DNA of 64,000 nt, taken from positions 3,596,001-3,660,000 of the forward strand of contig NZ_CP126268.1 of NCBI RefSeq assembly GCF_003234795.2. The letters run 5' to 3'. The stretch's first letter is position 1, and each line of letters opens with the position of its first letter. The notes below the pieces were generated by a model. The model was not told the origin of the DNA. It worked only from the letters and a program-made list of their open reading frames with translations, and did not search any database. The DNA is from Curtobacterium sp. MCLR17_032. Lineage in GTDB: Bacteria; Actinomycetota; Actinomycetes; Actinomycetales; Microbacteriaceae. Below are positions 41,089 to 50,357 of this stretch, piece by piece. The position numbers were made by a program, and so were the translations under genes.

Positions 41089-42029
41089 CAGTAGTTCACC
41101 CGCTTCTCGAGCACACCGAACTGCACGAGGGACAGCCCGAGGACGAGCAGGAACAGCACGACGCCGAGCGCTGCCGCCAGCCCGAAGTTCGCGCTCGCCG
41201 AGCCGAACGCCTGCTGGTAGATCGCGTAGACGAGCGTGCGGGAGGAGTCGGCCGGGCCTCCCGAGGTGAGGATCTGGATCTGACCGAACGTGGTGAGCGC
41301 CTCGACGGTGCCGGTGACCACGACGAAGAACAGGGTCGGCGTGACCAGTGGCAGCGACACCGACCAGAAGGTGCGGACCGGGCCCGCGCCGTCGAGTTGC
41401 GCGGCCTCGACGACCTGCGGGTCGATCGCCCCGAAGGCCCCGACGAGCAGCAGCACGGTGAACCCGAGCGAGCCCCAGACGGTGACGAGGACGACGCTCG
41501 CCAGCGCCCAGTGCGTGTCCGTCAGCCACGGGATCCCCTGGCCGCCGAACTGCCGGATCACGGTGTTCACCAGGCCGGTGCCGGGGGCGAGCATCGTCGC
41601 GAAGGCGACCGACCCCGCTGACACGGACACGACCATCGGCGAGGTGAGCAGAGCCCGGAAGACCGGCATCCCGCGCAGCTTCGCGGTGAGCGGTACGACG
41701 ATGAGCAGTCCGAACACGATGCGGCCGGCGACCACGCCGACGCAGAACAGCGCCGTGTTGAGCATGGTCCGGGCGAAGGCCGGGTCGGTGAAGGTCCGGA
41801 CGTAGTTCTGCAGGCCGACCGATCCGGCGGGCTGGCCGAAGATGTCGGTGCCCTGCGTGCTGAGGACGATGACGCGGACGAGCGGGTAGAAGACGAACAC
41901 GCCGAACACGACCGACGCCGGCAGGAGCAGGGCCATGCCGACGCGGCGGTCGGACCGCAGCCAGGACCGGGTCGTCCTGGCGGGGCGGGCGGGACCGGCG
42001 AGCAGGCCGGGCCGGACGGACACCGTCAT
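41088..42029 (-). CDS. ABC importer permease (UgpA/MalF type)
   Basis: 313 residues from ATG 42029 (AAGG with suitable spacing). Six helices with the binding-protein-dependent permease loop AIDPQVVEAAQLDGAGPVRTFW, then SLPLVTPTLFFVVVTG. First gene of the importer operon. A perfect 16-bp LacI operator lies 18 bp upstream of the start, the same sequence as in front of the 2H-phosphoesterase/LacI unit at 47.4 kb. Confidence 0.92.
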   Translation of the reverse strand: MTVSVRPGLLAGPARPARTTRSWLRSDRRVGMALLLPASVVFGVFVFYPLVRVIVLSTQGTDIFGQPAGSVGLQNYVRTFTDPAFARTMLNTALFCVGVVAGRIVFGLLIVVPLTAKLRGMPVFRALLTSPMVVSVSAGSVAFATMLAPGTGLVNTVIRQFGGQGIPWLTDTHWALASVVLVTVWGSLGFTVLLLVGAFGAIDPQVVEAAQLDGAGPVRTFWSVSLPLVTPTLFFVVVTGTVEALTTFGQIQILTSGGPADSSRTLVYAIYQQAFGSASANFGLAAALGVVLFLLVLGLSLVQFGVLEKRVNY

Positions 42030-42046
42030 GTCGAGCAACCTTCGGG

Positions 42047-42062
42047 TAGGGAACGTTCCCTA
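42047..42062. promoter_or_regulatory. LacI-family operator, importer promoter
   Basis: TAGGGAACGTTCCCTA, a perfect 16-bp palindrome with the central CG typical of LacI-family sites. Located between the importer operon (minus) and the IMPase-like gene (plus). Matches 47394-47409 at 15 of 16 positions. Confidence 0.9.
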
Positions 42063-42259
42063 TCCGGGAACGGTGTCCACTGTGCGGGCGGTCGGAGGAG
42101 CCGGTCAAGCGACGTCAGCGACCCGCCGCCGTCCGTTCACACCGCGTTCAACGGACGAACCACGACGGCGGTCGACGCACCCCCGGTGTTCACCTCCGGT
42201 TCGGCTCGGAGCACCGCGTGGTTCCCCGTCCAGGACCGGCCACGTCGTAGACCGGTCCC

Positions 42260-43102
42260 ATGTCGTCGCCCGCCACGCCCGCCGTCTCCCCCACCCCCGC
42301 CGCGCTCCGTGCCGCCGCCGAGGCCGCCTGCCGCACGGTCGCACCGCAGCTGCTCGAGGCGTTCCGGTCGGACATGGCGATCGCCACGAAGCGTGACGCC
42401 CACGACGTCGTCACGGTGCACGACCGTGCCGCGGAGGAGACCATCACCACCGCGCTGACCAGGGCGTTCCCCGGCTCGGTGGTGCTCGGGGAGGAGGGCG
42501 GCAGCACCGGTGACGCGTCCCTCCGGTGGATCGTGGACCCGATCGACGGCACCGCGAACTTCGCCCGGGGGCTGGCCTACTGGTGCGTCTCGATCGCCGC
42601 CGAGGTCGACGGGGTCGTCCTCGCCGGCGCCGTGTACGACCCGGTCGCCGACCACCTGTTCGCCGCCGACGACACCGGCGCGGCCCTGGACGGCGCACCG
42701 ATCCGGTCCGTGTCCCTGCCCGAGGACGCCGCGACCGTGCTGACGAGCTTCCCGGTGCAGCAGGACCTGGAACTCCTCGGCGAGGAGGCTGCACTCGCCC
42801 TGGTCCGTGACCTCACGCTCCGGTACCGGCACCACCACAGCACCGGCAGCGGTGCGCTGAACCTCGCGCACGTGGCCGCCGGCTGGTCGGACGTCACGAT
42901 GGGCTTCGCCACCCACCCGTGGGACGTCGCCGCGGGTGCGCTGGTGCTCGAGCGGGCCGGCGGTTGGTTCCGCGGGTTCACCTCCGGCGTCGCGACCGAC
43001 CCGGCACACCGGGCCGAGGACTACGTGGCTGCCGGCGGTGGCGTCGACCACCGGGCCCTGGTCGAGCAGGTGCAGCAGCTCTCGAGCACGATCACGGCCT
43101 GA
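42260..43102 (+). CDS. Inositol-monophosphatase-family phosphatase
   Basis: 280 residues. Li-sensitive phosphatase motifs are all present: metal Glu pair in VVLGEEGG near residue 75, WIVDPIDGTANFARGL near 88, and HPWDVAAGALVLERAG near 220. Members dephosphorylate inositol-, histidinol-, fructose-bis- or nucleoside phosphates using Mg2+. Divergent from the LacI-regulated importer with about 230 bp between, and the same operator could affect both. Likely releases phosphate from an imported or derived phosphoester. Confidence 0.9.
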   Translation: MSSPATPAVSPTPAALRAAAEAACRTVAPQLLEAFRSDMAIATKRDAHDVVTVHDRAAEETITTALTRAFPGSVVLGEEGGSTGDASLRWIVDPIDGTANFARGLAYWCVSIAAEVDGVVLAGAVYDPVADHLFAADDTGAALDGAPIRSVSLPEDAATVLTSFPVQQDLELLGEEAALALVRDLTLRYRHHHSTGSGALNLAHVAAGWSDVTMGFATHPWDVAAGALVLERAGGWFRGFTSGVATDPAHRAEDYVAAGGGVDHRALVEQVQQLSSTITA

Positions 43103-43224
43103 CGCGAGTGGTCCGTCACCACGTTGCCCGAACGGGCGAGGGACCGCACCGTGGGTCCATGCGTCGCACAGGACTCCGCGATCACGCGTGCTCCGCCGTC
43201 GGCGCAGTTCAGGGATGACTCGGG

Positions 43225-43611
43225 GTGCGCCTTGATCTCGACATGCCGTCCATGACCCCTGGCGAACGACGCGCCTCCGCGGACGCGTTCCTCGTGCACC
43301 TGCAGCACCTGTTCGCGACCGACACCGACTGGAACGACGGCACGGAATGGGTCGCGGGTCGCGCCCTGACCGACGACGTCGCGGTCGTGCTCTACCGCGA
43401 CCGCCCAGGAGGCCCGGTCCTCGGCCGCCGCTACGACCTGGCCGCCGAGCGCACGCTGTTCACGGACGACAGCGCCGAAGCGATCGCCGGCGAGGCCTGG
43501 ACGGGCGACTTCGTCGACCCGTCCGGACCGGGTGCGCTCCTCCCGGTGGACTGGGCCGACGGGCTCTGCGACGACCCACGGAGCGTGCAGTGGATCGGAG
43601 TCCGGCGCTGA
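43225..43611 (+). CDS. Small soluble protein, member A of a two-copy local family
   Basis: 128 residues from GTG 43225. Acidic, cytosolic. It shares with the protein at 58384-58752 the pattern W-V-x-GR-x4-D-x-AV-x-LYRDRP-GPVLGR-x-Y-x-L, then F...E..A.EAW, D-PSG, VDWA-GL-DDP, and a terminal W. No known domain. Two diverged paralogues in one window, one of them beside lipoprotein L6, suggest membership in an accessory gene set, perhaps immunity-like. Confidence 0.75.
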   Translation: MRLDLDMPSMTPGERRASADAFLVHLQHLFATDTDWNDGTEWVAGRALTDDVAVVLYRDRPGGPVLGRRYDLAAERTLFTDDSAEAIAGEAWTGDFVDPSGPGALLPVDWADGLCDDPRSVQWIGVRR

Positions 43612-43798
43612 GGCACAGTTCCGAGTCCGGGACCGCTTCCGTCCAGCGCCCGCACCAGCCGCGTTGCGCACGACGCCCGCCCGCTCCGTGCCGGACGAGC
43701 CGTATCCTGACTCCCTGGTCGCCGTCGCCGCTGCAGGGCCCCGCCACGGGGCTCCCCACCACCGCAGCAGGCCCCGGTCGACCACGGAGGGAACTGTC

Positions 43799-45700
43799 AT
43801 GAGCATGGAAGGCGTGGCCTGGAGCTCGCTCTACAAGATCTCGACCGCCAGGGACGGCAAGCACGGCATCTCCCGTGAGTCCGTGCGGCGGATCCTGACG
43901 TTCGCCGTGCCCTACCGCGCGAAGCTCCTCGTCTTCATCGTGCTGTCCGTCGTGGGGGCGTTCCTGGCGGTCGCGACGCCGGTGCTCGCCGGCCAGGTCG
44001 TGGACGTCATCGCGGCCCGGGGCGCCGTCGGCACCATCGTCTGGCTCGCCGTCGTCATCGCCCTGGTGGCCGTCGCCGACGCCGCCACGTCGCTGGTGAC
44101 CCGCTGGTACTCGGCGCGGATCGGTGAGGGCGTGATCCTGGACCTCCGCACCGCCGTGTTCAACCACGTGCAGAAGATGCCGATCGCCTTCTTCACCCGC
44201 ACCCGGACGGGCGCGCTCGTGAGCCGGCTCAACAACGACGTGATCGGCGCGCAGCAGGCCTTCAGCGGCACGCTGTCCGGTGTGGTCACGAACGTCGTGG
44301 CGCTGGTCCTGACCCTGGTCGTGATGCTCAGCACCTCCTGGCTCGTGACGGTGCTCGCGGTGGTCATGCTCCCGGTCTTCCTCATCCCCGCACGCCGGAT
44401 GGGCAGCCGCCTGGCCGCGCTCCGCCGCGAGGCCGCCGACCACAACTCGGCGATGAGCACGCAGATGACCGAGCGGTTCTCGGCGCCTGGTGCCACCCTC
44501 GTCAAGCTGTTCGGCCGCCCCGACGAAGAGGCCGAGGAGTTCCGCGTCCGTGCTGCCCGCGTCCGGGACATCGGGGTCCGGAGCGCACTGCTGCAGTTCG
44601 TCTTCGTCACCGCGCTCACCCTGGTCTCCGCGCTCGCCCTCGCGCTCGTCTACGGGGTCGGTGGTTCCCTCGCCCTCGGCGGCCAGCTGAACACCGGCGA
44701 CGTGGTCACCCTGGCCCTCCTGCTCACCCGCCTCTACGCGCCGCTGACCAGCCTGGCGAACGCCCGGGTCGAGATCATGAGCGCCGTGGTCAGCTTCGAG
44801 CGCGTCTTCGAGGTGCTCGACCTCGAACCGCTCATCCAGGAGAAGCCCGACGCCGTCACGATCCCCGACGGTCCGGTCGCGGTCGAGTTCGACGACGTCC
44901 GCTTCGCCTACCCGTCCGCCGACAAGGTCTCCCTGGCGTCACTCGAGGAGGTCTCCACGCTGGACACCCGCGGTGGCGACGAGGTCCTGCACGGGGTCTC
45001 GTTCCGGATCGAGCCGGGGCAGACCGTCGCCCTGGTCGGCACGTCCGGTGCGGGCAAGTCCACGGTCGCGCAGCTCCTCTCGCGCCTGTACGACGTCGAC
45101 AGCGGCGCCGTCCGGCTCGCCGGCACGGACGTCCGCGACGTCACGTTCAGCTCGATGCGGCACACCATGGGCATGGTGACGCAGGACGGCCACCTGTTCC
45201 ACGAGACCATCCGCTCGAACCTGCGGCTCGCCCGGCCCGAGGCCACCGACGACGAGGTGTGGGACGCCGTCCGGCGGGCCCGCCTCGAGCCACTCATCCG
45301 GTCCCTGCCGGACCAGCTCGACACCATGGTGGGTGAGCGTGGCTACCGGCTGTCCGGTGGTGAGCGTCAGCGCATGACCATCGCACGGCTCCTGCTCGCG
45401 CAGCCGCGGGTCGTCATCCTCGACGAGGCGACGGCCGCCCTGGACTCGACGTCCGAGGCGGCCGTGCAGGCGGCCCTGAGCGAGGCGCTCGAGGGCCGGA
45501 CGGCGATGGTGATCGCCCACCGCCTCTCCACCATCCGCAGCGCGGACCTGATCCTGGTGGTCGAGGACGGCTCGATCGTGGAGCGCGGAACGCACGAGGA
45601 ACTGCTCGCCGCGGGTGGGCGGTACGAGGAGCTGCACCGGACGCAGTTCGCGGTGCAGAAGGAGGCCGCGGCGGACGAGGAAGCGATCGGCGCGGTCTAA
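43799..45700 (+). CDS. ABC exporter, fused transmembrane and ATPase domains
   Basis: 633 residues from ATG 43799 (GGAGG upstream). N-terminal six-helix ABC-exporter domain (residues 30-330), then an ATPase domain: Walker A GTSGAGKSTVAQLL, signature LSGGERQRMTIARLLL, Walker B RVVILDEATAALDSTSE, H-loop AHRLSTI. MsbA/LmrA-like half transporter working as a homodimer; drug or lipid export is typical. An insert (SADKVSLASLEEVSTLDTRG) before the ATPase strand is longer than usual. Its stop overlaps the convergent LacI stop. Confidence 0.93.
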   Translation: MSMEGVAWSSLYKISTARDGKHGISRESVRRILTFAVPYRAKLLVFIVLSVVGAFLAVATPVLAGQVVDVIAARGAVGTIVWLAVVIALVAVADAATSLVTRWYSARIGEGVILDLRTAVFNHVQKMPIAFFTRTRTGALVSRLNNDVIGAQQAFSGTLSGVVTNVVALVLTLVVMLSTSWLVTVLAVVMLPVFLIPARRMGSRLAALRREAADHNSAMSTQMTERFSAPGATLVKLFGRPDEEAEEFRVRAARVRDIGVRSALLQFVFVTALTLVSALALALVYGVGGSLALGGQLNTGDVVTLALLLTRLYAPLTSLANARVEIMSAVVSFERVFEVLDLEPLIQEKPDAVTIPDGPVAVEFDDVRFAYPSADKVSLASLEEVSTLDTRGGDEVLHGVSFRIEPGQTVALVGTSGAGKSTVAQLLSRLYDVDSGAVRLAGTDVRDVTFSSMRHTMGMVTQDGHLFHETIRSNLRLARPEATDDEVWDAVRRARLEPLIRSLPDQLDTMVGERGYRLSGGERQRMTIARLLLAQPRVVILDEATAALDSTSEAAVQAALSEALEGRTAMVIAHRLSTIRSADLILVVEDGSIVERGTHEELLAAGGRYEELHRTQFAVQKEAAADEEAIGAV

Positions 45701-46707
45701 CCCGCCGAAGGCACCGACCGCGGTCGGCACCGCGGCACGAGCACGGTCGGCAGCACCTCGTGTCGGACCACACGCCGACCCCGCAGCCGTTCGACGACGA
45801 GTTCGACGACCCGTGCCCCCATCCGCCGACACGGCTGCTCGACGGTCGTCAGGTCCAGCCGTTCCGCCAGCGCGGTGCCGTCGAACCCGGTGACGGCGGC
45901 CACCTCCGGTAGGTCGGTCCCGGCTGCGCGGGCGGCCGCCAGCAGCCGTCCCGCGGTCGCGTCGTTCGCCGCGACGAACGCGGTCACGCCGTCGTCCAGG
46001 AAGCTCCGCACTCGTCCGGGCTCGGCGACGAGCACGTCGATGTCCGCCGTGCACCGGTCCGCCGTCACCTGGAGCCGACCCGACACCTCGGCGTGCACCC
46101 GCCCACGCCGTGTGGTCGACGGGAACGCCGACTCCGCCACGAAGCAGGTCCGGACGTGCCCGAGCGACGCCAGGTACAGCAGCAGTTCCCGCATGCCGGA
46201 TTCCTCGTCGACGCTCACGGTGTCGATCCCCGTCCCGGCCAGGAGGCCCGCCCCCGATCCGAGGACCGCCACCGGGACCCGCCGCGCGGCCGACACGGCC
46301 CGTGCCCGCGGGAGACGACTGCTCACCACCGCGACCCCGAGGACACCGTCGGCCGTCCCGGCGGAGGCGACCAGGGCCTCCAGTCCGGCGGCCAGCCGCG
46401 CGTCGTCGCGACCCGCGTCGACGACCCGGACGGCGAACCCGAAGGTCGCGGCGGTCTCCCGCGCACTCGCCAGCACCTCGGCGTGGAACGGGTGTGCCGC
46501 GTCGGTGACGAGCACCCCGATGACGAGCGGCTCACCGGAGGCGCGTCGCCGCGCCAGGGCACCGACCGGGAGGCCCAGCTCGTCTGCCGCGCGCACCACC
46601 CGTTCCCGACACGGCACGGACACCCCGTCGTCGCCGCGGAGGGCCAGGGAGACGAGCGACCGGGACAGCCCGGTCGCCTGAGCCACCTCGGCGAGGGTGA
46701 CCGTCAT
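45697..46707 (-). CDS. LacI-family repressor (LacI-1)
   Basis: 336 residues from ATG 46707. HTH LAEVAQATGLSRSLVSLALR, hinge helix region, then a periplasmic-binding-type effector domain (VIGVLVTDAAHPFHAEVLAS; TAFVAANDATAGRLLAAARA; VAAVTGFDGTALAERLDLTT). Co-transcribed with the upstream 2H-phosphoesterase gene (4-bp overlap), whose promoter carries the TAGGGAACGTTCCCCA operator. Autoregulation and control of the importer at 42 kb are therefore likely. Confidence 0.92.
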   Translation of the reverse strand: MTVTLAEVAQATGLSRSLVSLALRGDDGVSVPCRERVVRAADELGLPVGALARRRASGEPLVIGVLVTDAAHPFHAEVLASARETAATFGFAVRVVDAGRDDARLAAGLEALVASAGTADGVLGVAVVSSRLPRARAVSAARRVPVAVLGSGAGLLAGTGIDTVSVDEESGMRELLLYLASLGHVRTCFVAESAFPSTTRRGRVHAEVSGRLQVTADRCTADIDVLVAEPGRVRSFLDDGVTAFVAANDATAGRLLAAARAAGTDLPEVAAVTGFDGTALAERLDLTTVEQPCRRMGARVVELVVERLRGRRVVRHEVLPTVLVPRCRPRSVPSAG

Positions 46708-47369
46708 CGACCGGTGAGGGTCCAGGTGTGGACGTGCTCCCAGGTCATCGTGTGCCACCAGCGGCCGCTCCAGTCCGGGCTGGCCGTCCGGTAGAGGACG
46801 ACGGTGTCGCCGCGGAAGCCGGACGGCACGTCGATGTCGAGGTCGCGGATGAACGCACCGACCTCGTCGCGCAGGTCCGGACGGCCGTAGAGGTCGTGGG
46901 AGGCGAGCGAGAGGTGTGCGCGCCACTTCTCCGGCAGGAAGTCGTTCGACGGCGGCGAGTCCATGGTCCGACGGAAGGGGTCGACCGCGGCGTCGACGTC
47001 CGCGGCGAGCTGGACGAAGTCCTGGTTCAGGGTGCCGTCGGGGCGTTCGGCGACGTCGTACACGTACCCGATGCCCTGTCCACGGACGCCGGCGTTGTGG
47101 ACGTCGAACGCCGGACGGTCGGCGAGCAGGGTCGTCAGCGCCTGCACGACCTCGGTGACGTCGCGGCCGAACGGCTGGCTGCCGACCAGGGTGGCGTGCG
47201 GCGGGAACGCGCCGGCGGACACCAGGCCGTACTGGGCGCGGAGCTGGTCGGTGACGACCGTGACGGCGCGGCAGGTGCGGGCATCGGGGCGCAGGTAGAC
47301 GCCGTAGCGGTACGGGTCGGTGGCGTCGAGCGGCAGGCGGGTGGAGACGGCGGGGTCGGGCTGGGACAT
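46704..47369 (-). CDS. 2H-phosphoesterase-superfamily protein
   Basis: 221 residues. Two H-x-T/S motifs, His58 in PPHATLVGS and His152 in RAHLSLASHD, in the paired-domain arrangement of 2H phosphoesterases, which cleave cyclic phosphodiesters such as 2',3'-cyclic or ADP-ribose 1'',2''-cyclic phosphates. No signal peptide. First gene of an operon with LacI-1, under an operator identical in type to that of the importer at 42 kb. Likely acts on an imported phosphoester. Confidence 0.82.
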   Translation of the reverse strand: MSQPDPAVSTRLPLDATDPYRYGVYLRPDARTCRAVTVVTDQLRAQYGLVSAGAFPPHATLVGSQPFGRDVTEVVQALTTLLADRPAFDVHNAGVRGQGIGYVYDVAERPDGTLNQDFVQLAADVDAAVDPFRRTMDSPPSNDFLPEKWRAHLSLASHDLYGRPDLRDEVGAFIRDLDIDVPSGFRGDTVVLYRTASPDWSGRWWHTMTWEHVHTWTLTGR

Positions 47370-47393
47370 GGGATCCGTTCGGTCGAGCACGTT

Positions 47394-47409
47394 TAGGGAA
47401 CGTTCCCCA
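47394..47409. promoter_or_regulatory. LacI-family operator, phosphoesterase promoter
   Basis: TAGGGAACGTTCCCCA, one base different from the perfect palindrome at 42047-42062. It is 24 bp upstream of the 2H-phosphoesterase start. Confidence 0.88.
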
Positions 47410-47509
47410 TCGTGGTCGGGAGCACACCGCCGTGGTCGTCTGGACGGCGACGAGCAGGTGAACGGGTGGTGACGCGAGCGGGCGCCGCGCGGCCGTGCCG
47501 CCGTGCTGC

Positions 47510-48523
47510 TCAGCGCGGAGCGAGCGTCCGACCGGGCACGAGCGTGCCGTCGATGGCGGTGTGCGTCGCCCGCGAGGTCACCCCGTCGATCTGGTCCACG
47601 ACGTCGTCCACCGACAGGGACCCGATCACGTCGAGCGGCTGCCGCCACGAGGTGATGCCGAACAGCTCCGTGGCGAAGGGCATGATGCCGTCGTACCCGG
47701 TGACGGACAGGTCCTCCGGCGCCCGGAGCCCGCGGCGGCGCATCGCCTCGAGGACACCGACGGCCCAGTGGTCGCTCGGGGCCATGATCGCCGTCACGCC
47801 CCCGACCGCCACCACGTGGTCCACGGCGGAGTCCAGCCGGCGCGGGTCGTCGCCGTGGTCCTCCAGGCGGACCAGCACCACGTCGACACCCCGCGCGCCC
47901 AGCTGCCGGGCCATCGCGTCCGTGCGGGCCGACTGCGTCAGCGACCCCGACCGGGCAACCGTGAAGACCGCGACCCGCTCGTGGCCGAGGTCCGCCACCC
48001 GGTCCGCCAGCGCCGTCCCGCCCCCGTGCTCGTCGCAGTAGACGCTGCTGACCGACTCGTCCTGCTCCGGACGCCCGGCGACCACCGTGGGGATCCGCTG
48101 CGCGAACGGCAGGACGTCCTCGACGGGCAGGGCGCCGCTGCAGACGATGAGTCCCTCGACCCGCAGCGCGACGAGCGTCTCGAGCGCACGCCGTTCCTCC
48201 GCGATCGAGAACGACCCGGCTCCGGTCGCGGTGACGACCCGGTACCCGCGCTCCGCCGCGCGCAACTGGAACGCGGTCAGCAGGTGCCCGTAGAACGGGG
48301 TGGAGGCGTCGCGCACGAACGCGCCGACCGTGTGGGTCCGGTGCGCCGACATGCCCCGGGCGTTGGCGTTCGCCACGTACCCGAGGTCGCGGGCGGCCTG
48401 CTTCACCCGCTCGACCGTGGCCGGCGCGACCCCGTAGGCCCCGGCGAGCGCCCGCGAGACGACGGACTTCGAGACGCCGGCGGCAGCGGCGACGTCGAGG
48501 ATCGTCGGGACAGCGTGGCTCAC
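47510..48523 (-). CDS. LacI-family repressor (LacI-2)
   Basis: 337 residues. HTH ILDVAAAAGVSKSVVSRALA at the N-terminus, hinge, then the effector domain (VGAFVRDASTPFYGHLLTAF; DLSVTGYDGIMPFATELFGI). Separate transcription unit just upstream of the phosphoesterase/LacI-1 operon. It lacks a clear target of its own nearby, so it may share or compete for the TAGGGAACGTTCCCTA sites, or act elsewhere. Confidence 0.9.
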   Translation of the reverse strand: MSHAVPTILDVAAAAGVSKSVVSRALAGAYGVAPATVERVKQAARDLGYVANANARGMSAHRTHTVGAFVRDASTPFYGHLLTAFQLRAAERGYRVVTATGAGSFSIAEERRALETLVALRVEGLIVCSGALPVEDVLPFAQRIPTVVAGRPEQDESVSSVYCDEHGGGTALADRVADLGHERVAVFTVARSGSLTQSARTDAMARQLGARGVDVVLVRLEDHGDDPRRLDSAVDHVVAVGGVTAIMAPSDHWAVGVLEAMRRRGLRAPEDLSVTGYDGIMPFATELFGITSWRQPLDVIGSLSVDDVVDQIDGVTSRATHTAIDGTLVPGRTLAPR

Positions 48524-48752
48524 GCCCGGGCCCGTCGTGTGGTCATCCCCTCACGGTAGCGGGGACAGCGCGTCCTTCGACGAGGAGCAGCGCCGATCGC
48601 CATCCTGAGCGCTGGCTCACCGCGCAGAAAGTCTGCCGTCGCGCACTGTTCACCGAACGGCCCGGACGGACCCCGATCGTTCTCGGTACCCGCCGTGTCG
48701 CCGACCCCCTGGTCGCAGGCGGACACGTACCCGTACCCGAACGAGGAGCCCC

Positions 48753-50354
48753 GTGCCCAACCGTCCCGCCCGCGCACACGCGCTGTTCCGAGCCGCGTCC
48801 ATCGCCACCGCTGCCGCCGCCGTCCTCGGCACCGTCTGCCTCTCGACCACCACGGCGAGCGCCGACACCGGCCTGCAGCCCGCGTTCACCGCGCAGGACC
48901 ACCCGGTCACCGACGTCCCGGGCATGGTGAACGGCCGCGAACTCGGCGCCTTCACCGGGCTCGACGGACGCCGGGTCGACGCGACGCGGCTGATCCGCTC
49001 CGAGTCGCTCGACAAGGTCACGGCCGCCGGCGCCCAGACGCTCGCGGGCAAGTACCACGTGGACCTCGTCGTCGACCTCCGCACGCCCGGTCAGGTGGCG
49101 GCGAAGCCCGACGTGACGATCCCGGGCGCGAAGGTCGTCGACATCTCGATGTTCGGCGCCGACGGCGACTACCCGGACGACACCGTGATGTACCACGACC
49201 TCACCGACAAGGGCTACGTCGACGCTGCGGACCGCGGCCCGATGATCAGCGCCTACGCCCAGGTGCTCCAGATCCTCGCCACGCACACCAGCGGCACCGT
49301 GCTGATCCACTGCTCCCACGGCATGGACCGCACCGGCACCGTCATCGACCTGCTCGACCGGGTCCTGGGCGTCGACAGCGCGGACGTCCTGCACGACTAC
49401 CTGCTCTCGAACACCCAGCTCGGTGTCACGTGGGCGACCCCGCAGCTGCTGCAGGGCACCTTCGAGCACGACGTCGCGACGAAGTACGCGGGCATGGACT
49501 CGTACCTGTCCAAGACCATCGGCGTCACCCCGGCCGAGGTCGCGGCCCTCCGTGCCCGGTTCCTCGTCTCCGACGACGCCTCGGCCTCGGCCGTCACCGT
49601 CGGTGGCGTCACCGTGCCGCTCGCCGCCGCCGCGACCACGGCCGGTGCGACCGTCACCGCACCCCTCACCGCGCTGACCGCCGCCGACGTGCACGTCACG
49701 ACGACGAACTCGGCAGCGACCTCCTCGGTGGCCGTCACCGGTCGCAGCGCCGTCGTCACGGTCACCGCCGCGGACGGCACGACGACGAAGCAGTACCGCG
49801 TCACCGTGCAGCAGCCCGCCCTGTCCGTCGTCGCGAACGGCACCGCCGCTCACGGCCCGTTCGCGCCCGGCTCCGCCGTGACGCTCACGAGCGCCGGTCT
49901 CACGCCCGGTGCGGTCTACTCGGTCGTCGTGCACTCCACCCCGCGCGTGATCGGCACGGTCACCGCGACGGCGGCCGGGACCGTCTCGGCCTCCGTCGTC
50001 CTGCCGGCCGACCTGGCCGCCGGGGCGCACACGCTGTTCCTGGCCGACGCGAAGGGGACCGCCGTCACCACCGCGGCACGCATCGTCGTGGTCGCACGCT
50101 CGGCGACCGGGCCCACCACGACCCGCGGGGGCACGACCGTGGCGACCGTCCCGGTCCGGTCCTCCTCGGCAGCGGGTCCGTCCGTCGCCACGGGCGGCAC
50201 GGTCGTGGCCAGCCCCGCCGACGGCGGCGTCCTGCCGTGGGTCCTGCTCGGCGGTCTCGGATCGGCCCTCCTCGCCGGCCTCGGCGTGCTCCGCCTGCGC
50301 GGCCGGGTCCGCAACGGCCGGGTCAGCAACGGCCAGTTCCGCAGCGGCCGCTGA
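48753..50354 (+). CDS. Surface/secreted tyrosine-type phosphatase
   Basis: 533 residues from GTG 48753. Signal peptide (ASIATAAAAVLGTVCLSTTT; cleavage near ASA). Dual-specificity-like phosphatase domain with VDLVVDLRTPGQ and the P-loop HCSHGMDRTG (Cys187). Residues 290-430 form two Ig-like or cadherin-type beta modules rich in Thr and Val. The C-terminus has a membrane helix (VLPWVLLGGLGSALLAGLGV) and a basic tail, but no canonical LPxTG. A sortase gene follows 4 bp later. Acts outside the cell; the substrate may be phosphoprotein or phosphoinositide. Confidence 0.87.
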   Translation: MPNRPARAHALFRAASIATAAAAVLGTVCLSTTTASADTGLQPAFTAQDHPVTDVPGMVNGRELGAFTGLDGRRVDATRLIRSESLDKVTAAGAQTLAGKYHVDLVVDLRTPGQVAAKPDVTIPGAKVVDISMFGADGDYPDDTVMYHDLTDKGYVDAADRGPMISAYAQVLQILATHTSGTVLIHCSHGMDRTGTVIDLLDRVLGVDSADVLHDYLLSNTQLGVTWATPQLLQGTFEHDVATKYAGMDSYLSKTIGVTPAEVAALRARFLVSDDASASAVTVGGVTVPLAAAATTAGATVTAPLTALTAADVHVTTTNSAATSSVAVTGRSAVVTVTAADGTTTKQYRVTVQQPALSVVANGTAAHGPFAPGSAVTLTSAGLTPGAVYSVVVHSTPRVIGTVTATAAGTVSASVVLPADLAAGAHTLFLADAKGTAVTTAARIVVVARSATGPTTTRGGTTVATVPVRSSSAAGPSVATGGTVVASPADGGVLPWVLLGGLGSALLAGLGVLRLRGRVRNGRVSNGQFRSGR

Positions 50355-50357
50355 GTC

